Positions 52,340 through 62,172 of a stretch of DNA of 64,000 bases are shown in pieces; position 1 is the first letter of the stretch; each line of letters opens with the position of its first letter. The notes beneath the pieces are model-generated. The model saw only the letters and a program-made list of their open reading frames with translations, made no database searches and had not been told where the DNA came from. The translations under genes were made by a program, and so were the position numbers. The DNA is from Segetibacter sp. 3557_3 (GTDB lineage Bacteria > Bacteroidota > Bacteroidia > Chitinophagales > Chitinophagaceae): assembly GCF_004354985.1 (NCBI RefSeq), contig NZ_SMSK01000002.1, positions 343,243 to 407,242 of the forward strand, given 5' to 3'.

Positions 52340-52603
52340 CTAACTCATCTGGTATGCATCAATTTGCTCGCCTATCAATTGGATCATCGCGGGGTCAATA
52401 GGTTTATCAGCATTTTTAAGTGCCAGTCGCCAGCTATACTCGTCTCCGGGTTTTGAACTTGGCGTAATGGTAAACTGGTATTCGTTGTTTATTGAAACAT
52501 CATAATAAAAGATGTCCTCTTCCTGGCAACATGGCTTTACTTCTGCAATGTGTAATCCATTATTATACCGGTACTCAACAAAAAATGGCGTTAACTCATC
52601 CAT
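52340..52603 (-). CDS. Small conserved hypothetical protein
   Basis: This 87-residue protein (MDELTPFFVEYRYNNGLHIAEVKP...) ends with DPAMIQLIGEQIDAYQMS, a tail I associate with a small Bacteroidota family of unknown function. It is mixed alpha/beta with two adjacent cysteines (CC) at residues 25-26. The ATG at 52603 is preferred over a GTG at 52645. Confidence 0.6.
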   Translation of the reverse strand: MDELTPFFVEYRYNNGLHIAEVKPCCQEEDIFYYDVSINNEYQFTITPSSKPGDEYSWRLALKNADKPIDPAMIQLIGEQIDAYQMS

Positions 52604-52851
52604 AGGTGGGCTTTTGATAGTCACTGGTTTCAAACCATATGCCACCCGGCTATCTTCAATTTTGTTAACTGGTATGTTTTTTATATAACGAGGTAAACGC
52701 TGTTCAGTCTACAAATCAGGTGTAATCAACGCATTAAAGCATTAGCATTCTAAAAATTCAGGTTACGTGCCAGCCCTCTGATGCATGATCTTAACCTCAC
52801 CTGTAAGTTAAATTACTGCAACTTTGCGCTTCTTACAAACCGATCCAACTA

Positions 52852-54075
52852 ATGGCTACCTCGCGTAAAGCAGCAATGGGCTTCATTTTCATCACCCTTC
52901 TTATCGATGTTACGGGGCTGGGTCTGATCATCCCGGTATTTCCAAAACTAATCACCGAACTTATACACGACGATATTAGTGCAGCAAGCGAGTGGGGTGG
53001 CTGGCTAACTTTTGCGTATGCTATCATGCAGTTTCTTTTTGCGCCCGTTTTAGGTAACCTGAGCGATAAATATGGCCGGAGACCCGTATTGCTGTTTTCG
53101 TTGCTGGGGTTTGGCATCGATTATCTTTTTCTTTCTTTCGCGCCCACGATCTGGTGGCTCTTTGCCGGCCGGCTTATCGCTGGTATTACTGGAGCAAGCT
53201 TCACCACCGCAACGGCCTACATCGCCGACATTAGTACCGATAAGGACCGTGCACAAAACTTCGGAATGGTGGGAGCGGCATTTGGCCTCGGATTTATCAT
53301 TGGTCCGGTTATAGGCGGTTTACTGGGCGGCTTTGGTTCGCGTGTTCCATTTCTGGTTGCGGCCGGGCTTGCGCTCCTGAATGCATTGTACGGCTACTTC
53401 GTTTTACCTGAGTCGCTAGACAAAGCCAATCGCCGCCCTTTTAGCTGGAAGCGGGCCAACCCGCTCGGATCACTGGTTCAGTTGCGCCGATATCCTTCAA
53501 TGGGAGGACTAATTGGCGCTTTTGTACTCATCTATATTGCATCGCACGCCGTGCAAAGCACCTGGACCTATATCAACATCGAAAAATTTCAATGGAGTGA
53601 AGCTATGATCGGTTATTCGCTGGGTATGGTAGGGCTACTTGTTGCACTGGTTCAAGGCGGACTTATCCGGATCGTTAACCCAAGATTGGGCAACGAAAAA
53701 AGTATTTATGTCGGTCTTATCATGTATGCCCTGGGACTTATGCTGTTTGCTTTTGCTTCACAAACCTGGATGATGTTTGCCTTTCTTGTGCCGTACTGTC
53801 TGGGCGGTATTGCAGGTCCGGCACTCCAAAGTATTATATCCGGCGAGGTTCCGGCTAATGAACAGGGCGAACTCCAGGGCGCGCTTACCAGCGTAATGAG
53901 TGCAACCTCCATCGTGGGGCCACTTCTTATGACGCACTTGTTTGCATGGTTTACAGGTCCCGCGGCTCCGGTGCAATTCGCAGGTGCCCCGTTCTTAGTG
54001 GGCGCGATCCTCATGTTAATCAGTGCCATACTTTCCTGGCTGGCGTTGCATAAAAGAAAAATCGTTACTGCTTAA
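52852..54075 (+). CDS. MFS efflux transporter, TCR/Tet-like subfamily
   Basis: This 407-residue protein has twelve predicted spans and the MFS motif A in the first loop ([16 protein letters not shown]), with an inexact repeat in the second half. The [25 protein letters not shown] opening and [23 protein letters not shown] resemble the TCR/Tet group of proton-drug antiporters. It need not confer tetracycline resistance; many homologues are general exporters. A CAACTTTG element at 52819-52826 is one base off the -7 consensus. Confidence 0.88.
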   Translation: MATSRKAAMGFIFITLLIDVTGLGLIIPVFPKLITELIHDDISAASEWGGWLTFAYAIMQFLFAPVLGNLSDKYGRRPVLLFSLLGFGIDYLFLSFAPTIWWLFAGRLIAGITGASFTTATAYIADISTDKDRAQNFGMVGAAFGLGFIIGPVIGGLLGGFGSRVPFLVAAGLALLNALYGYFVLPESLDKANRRPFSWKRANPLGSLVQLRRYPSMGGLIGAFVLIYIASHAVQSTWTYINIEKFQWSEAMIGYSLGMVGLLVALVQGGLIRIVNPRLGNEKSIYVGLIMYALGLMLFAFASQTWMMFAFLVPYCLGGIAGPALQSIISGEVPANEQGELQGALTSVMSATSIVGPLLMTHLFAWFTGPAAPVQFAGAPFLVGAILMLISAILSWLALHKRKIVTA

Positions 54076-54234
54076 TACGAAAGAAAGTTCAGGCCTCAGT
54101 TAAAGGAGCTCCTCCGATCAATGTGTTTTCTTTTGGTGACCAGCGATCGTTCGCTATGGCACATCCTTGCTACGCTCAGTTCAAAGGCAACGCTTTGGGC
54201 AGCTGTGATACTGCTCTTGCTTAAACGTGCACGA

Positions 54235-56856
54235 TTACAAAGAATAACGCATGGTAACTCCATACGTTCGTTGGTCACCCAATACCCCTGCGTAATGACC
54301 GGCATTCCCACCCGCCGGCAACAATTGTTCGAAATAATTTTTATCCAGCAAATTTCGCGACCAGATAAAGGCTGAAAGTCCCTTGCTTGCCCTGAAACCC
54401 AATCTTGCATTTACAAGAGCATAACCATCAATGTTTAAAACGGATGAAGGGGATGGGCTGGACGAAAAACGGGAGCGAAAATAACTGTCTAGTGCTATAA
54501 AGAAATTAGCGTTGTTCTCCCAAATGGTCACTGGCTTAATAAACTCGCCACCAAGTGAGCCTGACCATTTTGAAATACCGGGTAATACGCCACCGGAGAT
54601 GTCTTTAAATGCTTTTTGCACCCCGTTTTCTGTTGCACCCGTTTGTTCGAGGGGCAATGGCGCGTTTGTGAACTGCACATAAGTTCCTTCTGTATACGCC
54701 AGAGCACCGTTGAACGAAAAATGGCGGTTTGCCCTAAAACTTCCATCGAATTCGAGCCCTTTCACGTTTACCTTCTCAGCATTGGCGATGTAGCCACGAT
54801 TTACGCCAAGTTGAGCAGATTGCACGTTTGCCTGGTAATTTTTAATGTCGGAGTTATGCAGTACAAGATTTAGGGTCAGCTGTTCGCTTGGATTGCTTTT
54901 AATGCCAATCTCATAGTGTTTCAGATATTCTGGTTTTATTACGGCAAGTTCAAGTGCCGGGGCGCCATTAACCACCGGCAGTCCGGCTACATTTACCCCA
55001 ATAGGCTTGAAGCTGGTTGAGTAAGTTGCAAATGCGTTGATGTGCTTGTTTGGCCGGTATGCAAGTGTAAGTTGGTAGGTCAGGTTATTTTCGTTGGCGT
55101 CGGCATTGTAAGCTTGGTTGCTGTAAACTGCTTCTTTAAAGCCTTGCAGGGCAACCTTGTCGGCTTGTGATCCATTGTACCTGGCAGTATCAAGTCCACC
55201 ATACGTGGTTCGATCATATACCACATCCTTTTTGTCAAGGTTGAATCGTAACCCCGGTAAAACGTGTAAGCCTTTGGCAATCTCCCAGTCAACATTTGCA
55301 AAAGCCGCGGCACTCAACGACTTAATTGACTGTCTTGTTCTGATGCCAAAGCCTTCAAAAAGCCCCGGCGTTTTCCATAAAGCGCTGGTTGAGCTCTGTT
55401 GAAAACGCCACGTAGCAGTTCCGGCCTCTTCAATTGTAACGGGATCAGACTGCACCTCCTGGTTGATCGCGTATAGGCCTACAACCCCACTTACCCGTGA
55501 GGATATCTCCCCCGAATACCGGATTTCCTGCGAAAGCTGGTCCTGCTTGGAATAATTATTTGATTTTCTCAGGGATTGCAATCCGGTAAAATCCCTGTCA
55601 TTGGATGGATCCCATTTCCAGTAGCGCCATGCTGTAGTAGAAGTAAGGGTTCCTGGTCCCAACTTTATGTCTACATTAAGTGATGCGCCTCCCAGGTCAT
55701 TGCCGGAGTTCCATGGGCTATCATGGTCAATAACCCGGTCAAAAGGGTTCAGACTTGGCAACTTGTAATTAAGGTCAGCAATGATGGCATTGAACTGGCG
55801 ATAAGCCGGGCGTTTGGTTTCTGCTACTCCTGCAACTACCTGGGCGTAGCCGTCGGGCCGCTGCCGTGTATTATCAACAACCAGGGTTAAAGCTGTTTTT
55901 TCTGAAGGCTTGTACAACAGTTGACCGCGAATACCAAAGTTATTGATCGTATTGGTAGCTTTGTCGGTGGCGATATTTTGTATTAAACCGTTCCGGTTTG
56001 TGCCCGAGAACGATATACGCCCAGCAAATTTCTTGCTTAGTGGACCGGTTATCGATGCTTTTGCCTGAACATAGCTGTAGTTGCCATAGCTTAGTTCGAA
56101 GTTGCCTCCTGGATTAAAGCTTGGTTTACGGGTGGTTATATTAAAGGCACCCGATGTGGTATTTTTACCGAACAAGGTTCCTTGCGGTCCCCTTAGTACT
56201 TCAATACGTTCCACGTCGATGAAGTCGAGCGTTGTTGCGGCAGGTCGGGCAAAGTAAACACCATCCACATAAAAGCCAACTCCCGGGTCCAGCCCGTCGT
56301 TGGTAAGTCCAAATGGTGAGCCTAACCCACGAATATTGATACCTGTATTCCGTGGGTTGGAACTATAGAGCTGAACCGATGGAATTAATTCCTTCAAGCG
56401 GTTAACGTTAAATGCTCCCGCCTCTTCGGCCTTGGCGCCACTTACCACGGAAATTGGAATTGGAATATCCTGGACAGATTCTTCCCGACGCCGGGAGGTT
56501 ACAACAACACCGCCGAGTTCTGCGCTATTTTCGTCAAGCTTTATGGTCACCTTACTTTCACTGATAACTAATTCTTTCCTGGTATAACCTAAAAACGAAA
56601 CGATAAGCGTGAATGGCAACTTTTGACCTGTTATCAGCGCAAACTCACCGCCAGCATTCGTTGTAGATCCATTGGTAGTGCCTTTAATAGATACCGAGGC
56701 ACCCGCCAACAGCTCATTTGTACGGCTGGAAACAACTTTACCTGTTATGGTCGCATTGATTACGGGGTTGTTTGTTTGGTTGTTGGCTGTATCAATCACC
56801 TGGGCATTCGAAAGAATGGGAAACAGCAATACAAGGAATAGGGTTGTAAACTTCAT
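54235..56856 (-). CDS. TonB-dependent outer-membrane receptor
   Basis: This 873-residue protein has a signal peptide (MKFTTLFLVLLFPILSNAQ), an N-terminal carboxypeptidase-regulatory-like domain (ITGKVVSSRTNELLAGASVSIKGTTNGSTTNAGGEFAL), a plug (RREESVQDIPIPISVVSGAKAEE, then IRGLGSP, DGVYFARPAATTLDFIDVERIEVLRGPQGTLFGKNTTSGAFNITTRKP), and a beta-barrel ending GVTMRYSL. The plug motifs place it with iron-complex/FecA-like receptors rather than SusC. No substrate-binding lipoprotein (SusD-like) gene is adjacent. A consensus promoter overlapped by a palindrome precedes it. Confidence 0.93.
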   Translation of the reverse strand: MKFTTLFLVLLFPILSNAQVIDTANNQTNNPVINATITGKVVSSRTNELLAGASVSIKGTTNGSTTNAGGEFALITGQKLPFTLIVSFLGYTRKELVISESKVTIKLDENSAELGGVVVTSRRREESVQDIPIPISVVSGAKAEEAGAFNVNRLKELIPSVQLYSSNPRNTGINIRGLGSPFGLTNDGLDPGVGFYVDGVYFARPAATTLDFIDVERIEVLRGPQGTLFGKNTTSGAFNITTRKPSFNPGGNFELSYGNYSYVQAKASITGPLSKKFAGRISFSGTNRNGLIQNIATDKATNTINNFGIRGQLLYKPSEKTALTLVVDNTRQRPDGYAQVVAGVAETKRPAYRQFNAIIADLNYKLPSLNPFDRVIDHDSPWNSGNDLGGASLNVDIKLGPGTLTSTTAWRYWKWDPSNDRDFTGLQSLRKSNNYSKQDQLSQEIRYSGEISSRVSGVVGLYAINQEVQSDPVTIEEAGTATWRFQQSSTSALWKTPGLFEGFGIRTRQSIKSLSAAAFANVDWEIAKGLHVLPGLRFNLDKKDVVYDRTTYGGLDTARYNGSQADKVALQGFKEAVYSNQAYNADANENNLTYQLTLAYRPNKHINAFATYSTSFKPIGVNVAGLPVVNGAPALELAVIKPEYLKHYEIGIKSNPSEQLTLNLVLHNSDIKNYQANVQSAQLGVNRGYIANAEKVNVKGLEFDGSFRANRHFSFNGALAYTEGTYVQFTNAPLPLEQTGATENGVQKAFKDISGGVLPGISKWSGSLGGEFIKPVTIWENNANFFIALDSYFRSRFSSSPSPSSVLNIDGYALVNARLGFRASKGLSAFIWSRNLLDKNYFEQLLPAGGNAGHYAGVLGDQRTYGVTMRYSL

Positions 56857-56922
56857 TTTGGTTTAGTTAATTATCAGTTGCCTTGATTGATCTTAACAGG
56901 AAAGCTTTTCCGTTAAGCCGCG

Positions 56923-56930
56923 CAAACATA
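56923..56930 (-). promoter_or_regulatory. -7 element TATGTTTG with -33 TTTG, TonB receptor gene
   Basis: On the minus strand TATGTTTG is preceded at a 20-base spacing by TTTG (56954-56951), matching the full TTTG-N19/20-TAnnTTTG pattern. Confidence 0.8.
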
Positions 56931-56944
56931 TAGCAGCATTTTTA

Positions 56945-56963
56945 GTCTACCAAATTTGTAGAC
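56945..56963. promoter_or_regulatory. Palindrome over the -33 element, TonB receptor gene
   Basis: GTCTAC (56945-56950) and GTAGAC (56958-56963) are perfect arms around a 7-base spacer that contains the -33 TTTG. A regulator bound here would directly block the promoter, so this is a good operator candidate, for example for metal or substrate control. Confidence 0.65.
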
Positions 56964-57207
56964 AATTAACTTTTGGAATATTATCCTGATTAATATTGCC
57001 GCAATTAGGATTAGTAGATAGCGGGTTATTCCAGTTTATCCGATAGCACGGCCGCCATTATTTAATTGGAAGATTGCCGTTAGGTTCTGGGGCTTGGTTG
57101 TTTTAAAAGAAGCGGGGGACTATTGGGGCTTAAGGACCAACGTTAGAGAAGGTAATAAAACTAGTACAGGCGGAGAATGCATGGAGTATACTGGTAGACC
57201 GTAAAAC

Positions 57208-57235
57208 GAAAAAAGCCTGCAAAATTGCAAGCTTT
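57208..57235 (-). terminator. Terminator of ssrA
   Basis: On the minus strand AAAGCTTGCAA (57235-57225) pairs with TTGCAGGCTTT (57222-57212), followed by further T. Confidence 0.7.
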
Positions 57236-57250
57236 CTTTGATCATTGAGG

Positions 57251-57624
57251 GGTGGAGCTGAGCGGAGTCGAACCGCTGTCCAAACATATCTGCCCTAAGC
57301 CTTCTACATGCTTATTCCGGAATTATTTGTCGGGAGGCAGCCGGGACCGGACGAACCAATCACCTCCTTAGCTGTATGGTCTTAAGCTACAATCACAGCC
57401 TTTTGTAGCAGCACCCTGTTTTGTTTTTGAGTCGGCGGGGAAGCGTGGCAACAGGTCAGCCTGCTATCCCGGCCCTAATGAGTGCTAATTCTCTGAATTA
57501 GGCAGCCATGGCGTAAGTATTTTCGCCTTTTATTGTTTGAGCCTTCAGATTTAAGTGCTAATTGCCCAACGCACTGCATGCTTATACCTACAACAACCTA
57601 TGCTGTCAAAACCAATACAGCCCC
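57251..57624 (-). ncRNA. ssrA: Transfer-messenger RNA (tmRNA)
   Basis: The 374-base RNA starts GGGGCTGTATTGG at 57624 and ends CAGCTCCACC at 57251; the acceptor stem GGGGCTG/CAGCTCC pairs with one G-U. The T-arm GGTTCGACTCC is canonical. The mRNA-like part (57527-57498) reads GGC GAA AAT ACT TAC GCC ATG GCT GCC TAA, giving the tag GENTYAMAA, a variant of the usual Bacteroidota GENNYALAA. After the discriminator A the genome reads CCC, so the third base of the 3' CCA must be corrected or added. tmRNA rescues stalled ribosomes and marks the peptide for degradation. Confidence 0.97.
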
Positions 57625-57708
57625 AGGTAATTTGTGTCTGCAAACTTATAAAATCTTTTCCTAACAACGATACTTTTAACAAGATCTCAAACCAGGTTGC
57701 TGCAATGC

Positions 57709-59055
57709 TTACCTGAAGAGTCGCCAGAAATCGAGACCCAGCGCATACGCCATAATACCCAATAACAAGATCATTCCTACCATCTGTGCGTATTCCATAA
57801 ACTTATCGCCGGGTTTACGGCCGGTTACCATTTCTACAATCGTAAACAGCGCGTGTCCGCCATCAAGTGCAGGTATCGGCAAGATGTTCATAAAGGCAAG
57901 TATAATCGAAAAGATTGCCGTCAGTGTCCAGAATTTTTGCCAGTCCCAAACACCCGGGAAAGTATTACCGATACTAATAACACTGCCAAGGGAATCGCTG
58001 GCGTTTACCTTTCCGGTAAACAATTGTTTAAGCCCGGTTACATATCTGCCCAGCGTTTCAAAACACTTGGTAAAACCAGCGGGGATCGACTCCATCAAGG
58101 TATACTTCTTCACGGTTGTGCCAAACAACTCGGCAGGGCTCTTGGGATAAAACAGCACTGTTTTCTTTTCGTCGGCAAAGTACCTTAGGTTAACCGTATC
58201 GGAGTTACGGAGCACGGCTACATTTACTTCCTGGTTTTTGATCTTCTGCCGCTCCGCCTTTATCTCATCAAAAAATTGTACGGACTTGTTATTGTATCCA
58301 ACAATCTGGTCGCCGGCTTCCAACTTGCCGGAAATAAATTTTGCCTGAGGTCCTACACTGTCTACAATCGCCGGAAAACGAATGTCAACAAAGCCCTCAA
58401 GTTTGCTTTTGTTCAACTTTTTGATAAAATCGTCGGGTATGGCAATGTTAACCATTTCGTTACCCCTTTGAACCAACAGGTTTTTACCGTCTTTCAATAC
58501 AATCTCTGCTTCAACTGTTCCAAAGTTTTCAAGTGGGCGTCCGTCGATGGAGATCAGTTTGTCACCATTTTGAATACCAATACTGCGGGCGAGTGAGTCG
58601 GCATAGACACCATACTTCAGGTTTTTTGCAGGCAGGTATTCTTCGCCCCATACGTACATAAGCATGATGAATAAAACAATGGCAAGTACAATGTTTACCA
58701 CCACACCGCCGATCATGATAATAAGTCGTTGCCATGCCGGCTTGCTTCTGAATTCATGTGGCTCGGGCGGTCGCTTCATCTGTTCTTTATCCATGCTTTC
58801 GTCTACCATTCCCGAGATCTTTACATAACCTCCAAACGGAACCCAGCCCAAACCGTATTCGGTTTCGCCCTTTTTGGTTTTCCATAAACTAAACCATGGA
58901 TTGAAGAAAAGGTAGAACTTCTCAACCCGGCATTTAAACCACTTCGCCGGAAAAAAGTGACCCATTTCGTGGAGCACTACAAGGATGGAAAATGATAATA
59001 TAAACTGGCCTGTTTTAACTGCGACGCTGCTCCAGTCAATTGCTAATAATGTCAT
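57709..59055 (-). CDS. rseP: RIP metalloprotease RseP (site-2 protease)
   Basis: This 448-residue inner-membrane zinc protease has HEMGH at 29-33 in the first span, two PDZ-like segments (VYADSLARSIGIQNGDKLISIDGRPL; KLEAGDQIVGYNNKSV), and the second metal motif NILPIPALDGGH in a C-terminal span. It cleaves membrane-spanning anti-sigma factors and signal-peptide remnants. It follows dxr by 239 bases, an arrangement seen widely. Confidence 0.95.
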   Translation of the reverse strand: MTLLAIDWSSVAVKTGQFILSFSILVVLHEMGHFFPAKWFKCRVEKFYLFFNPWFSLWKTKKGETEYGLGWVPFGGYVKISGMVDESMDKEQMKRPPEPHEFRSKPAWQRLIIMIGGVVVNIVLAIVLFIMLMYVWGEEYLPAKNLKYGVYADSLARSIGIQNGDKLISIDGRPLENFGTVEAEIVLKDGKNLLVQRGNEMVNIAIPDDFIKKLNKSKLEGFVDIRFPAIVDSVGPQAKFISGKLEAGDQIVGYNNKSVQFFDEIKAERQKIKNQEVNVAVLRNSDTVNLRYFADEKKTVLFYPKSPAELFGTTVKKYTLMESIPAGFTKCFETLGRYVTGLKQLFTGKVNASDSLGSVISIGNTFPGVWDWQKFWTLTAIFSIILAFMNILPIPALDGGHALFTIVEMVTGRKPGDKFMEYAQMVGMILLLGIMAYALGLDFWRLFR

Positions 59056-59294
59056 AGAACCGAATTCCGCAAGGCGGAAGATTTGTTAATTAAAAATTCA
59101 GACAGGGGATAGGCTGTCTATTACTAAAACTTTTTAAGCTTGCCAGAATACCTGATTGATATAGACCATGCGCCGGCAGCGTAACTCGGGTTTGTATTTT
59201 GTTGATATTGCCGATACCGTACAAGAGTGCGACGCAACGGCTGCCAAATAGCCAACCTAAAGCCGGGTCCATAAAAAACCGTTGGTTTGGCTGG

Positions 59295-60452
59295 TTACAT
59301 TTGGATAAGCGATGCCGCAAAACTCCTGGCCTCACCGTCACTTTCAAAGTATTCATCAAGTGTTGGCGACTCTATAAACGCAACTTTACTCATTGTTTGT
59401 TCCACCACTTCTGTCATGTCGAGAAACCCAATCCGGTTGCGTAAAAATGCATAAACGGCTATCTCGTTTGCAGCATTTAATATGCTGGGCATATTACCGC
59501 CTTTGTTTAATGCCTCGATTGCCAGCGCCAGGTTTCTAAACGTTTTAAGATCCGGTTCCTCAAAAGTAAGTGTGGAAACAGATTTAAAATTGTAGCGTGG
59601 TAAGTCATTCGGTATGCGTTGCGGAAAGGCCAGTGCATACTGGATCGGCAGCTTCATGTCGGGTAAACCCATTTGCGACTTTATGCTGCCATCCTCGAAC
59701 TGGACCATGCTGTGAATAATACTTTGCGGATGGACAACAACCTTTATCTGATCTGGTTTTAAATTGAACAACCATTTTGCTTCAATCATCTCCAGCCCTT
59801 TGTTCATCAGGGTAGCACTATCAATCGTAATTTTCGCACCCATGGTCCAGTTAGGGTGTTGCAGCGCGTGATCGCGTTTTACGTTAACCAAAAAATTGGG
59901 CTTCTTTCCCCTGAACGGTCCACCACTGGCAGTAAGAATAACCTGTTCAATTTTGTTACGAGTTTCGCCAACAAGACATTGAAAAATGGCAGAGTGTTCG
60001 CTATCGACCGGGATAACGGCGGCTCGCTTTTCAATTGCTTTTTGCATTACGATATCGCCCGCAACAACCAGGGTTTCTTTATTTGCCAGGGCAATAGGCT
60101 TGCCTATTTCGAGCGCCTGTAGTGTAGGTTTAAGCCCCGCATAACCTACAATCGCAGCCAGCATCAGGTCGTAACAGTCCATTGCAGCAACCTCTTCAAG
60201 CGCAATTTCACCTGCAAATACTTTGATATGTGTTTTTTCGAGGGCCGACTTTACCTTGTTGTATTTCTTCTCGTCACCAATTACTACAATATTCGGGTTG
60301 AATTGCAAGGCCTGGGTAATCAGCAGTTCTTCGTTGGTTTGGGCAGTAAGGATTTCAGCAGAAAATAAATTTGGGTTAGCTGCTATTACTTCTAGAGCCT
60401 GTGTACCAATGGAGCCTGTTGAACCAAATATTGCAATTCTTTTTTGAGACAT
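59295..60452 (-). CDS. dxr: 1-Deoxy-D-xylulose-5-phosphate reductoisomerase
   Basis: This 385-residue enzyme commits carbon to the MEP isoprenoid pathway. It has the NADPH-binding GSTGSIGTQALEV near residue 10, ANKETLVVAG, VDSEHSAIFQCL, and the catalytic-loop segment GGPFRGKKPNFLVNVKRDHALQHPNWTMGAKITIDSATLMNKGLEMIEAKWLF. The final domain is a four-helix bundle ending near RSFAASL. It lies 51 bases after the GH3 gene on the same strand. Confidence 0.97.
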   Translation of the reverse strand: MSQKRIAIFGSTGSIGTQALEVIAANPNLFSAEILTAQTNEELLITQALQFNPNIVVIGDEKKYNKVKSALEKTHIKVFAGEIALEEVAAMDCYDLMLAAIVGYAGLKPTLQALEIGKPIALANKETLVVAGDIVMQKAIEKRAAVIPVDSEHSAIFQCLVGETRNKIEQVILTASGGPFRGKKPNFLVNVKRDHALQHPNWTMGAKITIDSATLMNKGLEMIEAKWLFNLKPDQIKVVVHPQSIIHSMVQFEDGSIKSQMGLPDMKLPIQYALAFPQRIPNDLPRYNFKSVSTLTFEEPDLKTFRNLALAIEALNKGGNMPSILNAANEIAVYAFLRNRIGFLDMTEVVEQTMSKVAFIESPTLDEYFESDGEARSFAASLIQM

Positions 60453-60503
60453 GATTGTTTATTAGTCGGGCGGTAAAGATAATGGATGATGCAAACCCAA
60501 TTG

Positions 60504-62006
60504 TTAATGATTATGGAATATAAATGGCTTCAGACTGTCGGCAAGTTTGCGATCGTTGCTTAGCCTCGGCACCTTATTTTGCCCTCCAAGTTTACCAATG
60601 CTCTTCATATAATCGCGGAAACCATTTTTATTTACCCTGGCTATTCTTAAGCGCTGAAGTATATTTCCTGCAATCAGGTCGTCGTAGTAAACGTTTTTTG
60701 CTCTAAGGCGATCGTCAACTTTCCTGGCGAAAGCGTCCATGTCGGCAGGCAGGTTTTCAAATTCGATAAACCATTCATGATAGCTTTTGCCCTGCGCCTG
60801 TTCAATAAACGGAGCAACGGTAAATTCTGTTACCTGCACGTTTTCTTCATTGGCAACCGTCAACAAGGCATGTTCTACTTCCTCGGCGATCACGTGCTCG
60901 CCAAATGCCGAAATGAAGTGTTTGGTGCGACCGCTAACCAGCAGGCGATAGGGGCGAACACTTAGGAATTTAACCGTATCGCCGATGTTGTACGACCACA
61001 ATCCTGCATTATTGCTGATGATCAGTGCGTAGTTTTCGCCCACCTGAACATCGCGTAAAGTGAGCCTGGTTGGGTTTTCCCGGTTAATTTCATTTGCGGG
61101 TATAAACTCGTAATATATTCCGGAATTTGTGTTTAGTAACAGGCCCGGCTCGCGGTAATTATCCTGGAAGGCAAAGAAGCCTTCTGAGGCAGGAAATAGT
61201 TCAATGGTATCAACGGGCCGGCCGATACTATCCAGCAACTTTGCTTTGTAAGGTTCGAAGTTTACACCTCCCTGCACAATGACCGACAAATTCGGAAACA
61301 GCTCACCGATAGGCTTGCCACCGACTTGTTTAAGTCTGTCGAAATACATTTGCATCCAGGGTGGAATTCCGCTGATGAGGGTCATGTTCTGGTTGATGGT
61401 TTCTTCAACGATCTTGTCCAGCTTCGTTTCCCAATCTTCAATGCAGTTGGTTTCATAGCCTGGTAACTGGTTGGTGCGTAAATAGCCCGGCACATGGTGA
61501 TTTACAATCCCACTCAAACGGCCGGTTGGAATGTCGCCAACGCGTTCAAGCACCGGTGAGCCGCTTAGAAAGATGAGTTTGCCCGAGGCAAAAGCATAGT
61601 TGCCACTTGCGGCCATATAGCATAACAGGGCATTCCTGGCCGTATTAATATGATTTGATATCGAGTCTTTGGTGATCGGGATGTATTTCACCCCACTGGT
61701 TGTGCCACTGGTTTTAGCAAAATAAATGGGCTTGCCCTTCCATAATACGTTTTGTTTGCCGGCCTTGATTTTTTCGATATAGGGCTTTAGCTGTTCATAA
61801 TCCCTAATGGGAACAGCGGAAGCATAATCCGCATGGGAGCTTATCTTGTTGAAATCATGATCCTGGCCAAATTGGGTGATCATGCCGGTTTTTACAAGTG
61901 ATTTCAGGATCGACTCCTGGTCCTCAACAGCACTGTCCATGCCTTTTTTCACCTGGTTGCTGATGTAAAGCGCAAAAGGTTTTGCAACAAGAGTTTTTAC
62001 GTTCAT
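60504..62006 (-). CDS. GH3-family adenylate-forming protein
   Basis: This 500-residue protein is a bacterial member of the GH3 auxin-responsive-promoter family. It has the ATP-binding phosphate loop YFAKTSGTTSGVKYIPIT, the ELFPASEGFFAFQ adenosine-binding segment, and YNIGDTVKFLS with VSGRTKHFISAFGEHV. Plant GH3 enzymes join amino acids to plant hormones; bacterial members have no established substrate. The ATG at 62006 follows TATATTTG at 62034-62041. It is the first gene of a probable GH3-dxr-rseP transcript. Confidence 0.9.
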   Translation of the reverse strand: MNVKTLVAKPFALYISNQVKKGMDSAVEDQESILKSLVKTGMITQFGQDHDFNKISSHADYASAVPIRDYEQLKPYIEKIKAGKQNVLWKGKPIYFAKTSGTTSGVKYIPITKDSISNHINTARNALLCYMAASGNYAFASGKLIFLSGSPVLERVGDIPTGRLSGIVNHHVPGYLRTNQLPGYETNCIEDWETKLDKIVEETINQNMTLISGIPPWMQMYFDRLKQVGGKPIGELFPNLSVIVQGGVNFEPYKAKLLDSIGRPVDTIELFPASEGFFAFQDNYREPGLLLNTNSGIYYEFIPANEINRENPTRLTLRDVQVGENYALIISNNAGLWSYNIGDTVKFLSVRPYRLLVSGRTKHFISAFGEHVIAEEVEHALLTVANEENVQVTEFTVAPFIEQAQGKSYHEWFIEFENLPADMDAFARKVDDRLRAKNVYYDDLIAGNILQRLRIARVNKNGFRDYMKSIGKLGGQNKVPRLSNDRKLADSLKPFIFHNH

Positions 62007-62033
62007 CGTATTTTTGCGGCATATACCGGGCAA

Positions 62034-62041
62034 CAAATATA
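62034..62041 (-). promoter_or_regulatory. -7 element TATATTTG before the GH3 gene
   Basis: Perfect TAnnTTTG on the minus strand, 28 bases before the ATG at 62006. It supports that start over one at 62036, which would lie at the promoter itself. Confidence 0.7.
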
Positions 62042-62142
62042 ATCAGGGCACACTAAATCCAAGGCCGGCAGGGTGGCGGGAAAGTTTAAAACAATTCGCC
62101 GGAAATTTTTCTTTTTTCGTGTTGCTTTAAACTGTAAACCCA

Positions 62143-62150
62143 TACCTTTG
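62143..62150 (+). promoter_or_regulatory. -7 element TACCTTTG before rplU
   Basis: Perfect TAnnTTTG with a TTG (62122-62124) 18 bases upstream; the ATG lies 23 bases downstream. Confidence 0.75.
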
Positions 62151-62172
62151 CAAACCTAATTTTGGACTAGTT

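Larger units (their letters stand above)
56857..57250. other. 394-bp region with the TonB-gene promoter and the ssrA terminator
   Basis: Apart from the listed promoter (56923-56930), palindrome (56945-56963) and ssrA terminator (57208-57235) I see no gene here. Confidence 0.5.

Noticed and set aside
52852-54075. Tetracycline-resistance gene
   Set aside because: The TCR/Tet-like motifs only place it in a broad exporter group; no specific tet identity can be claimed.
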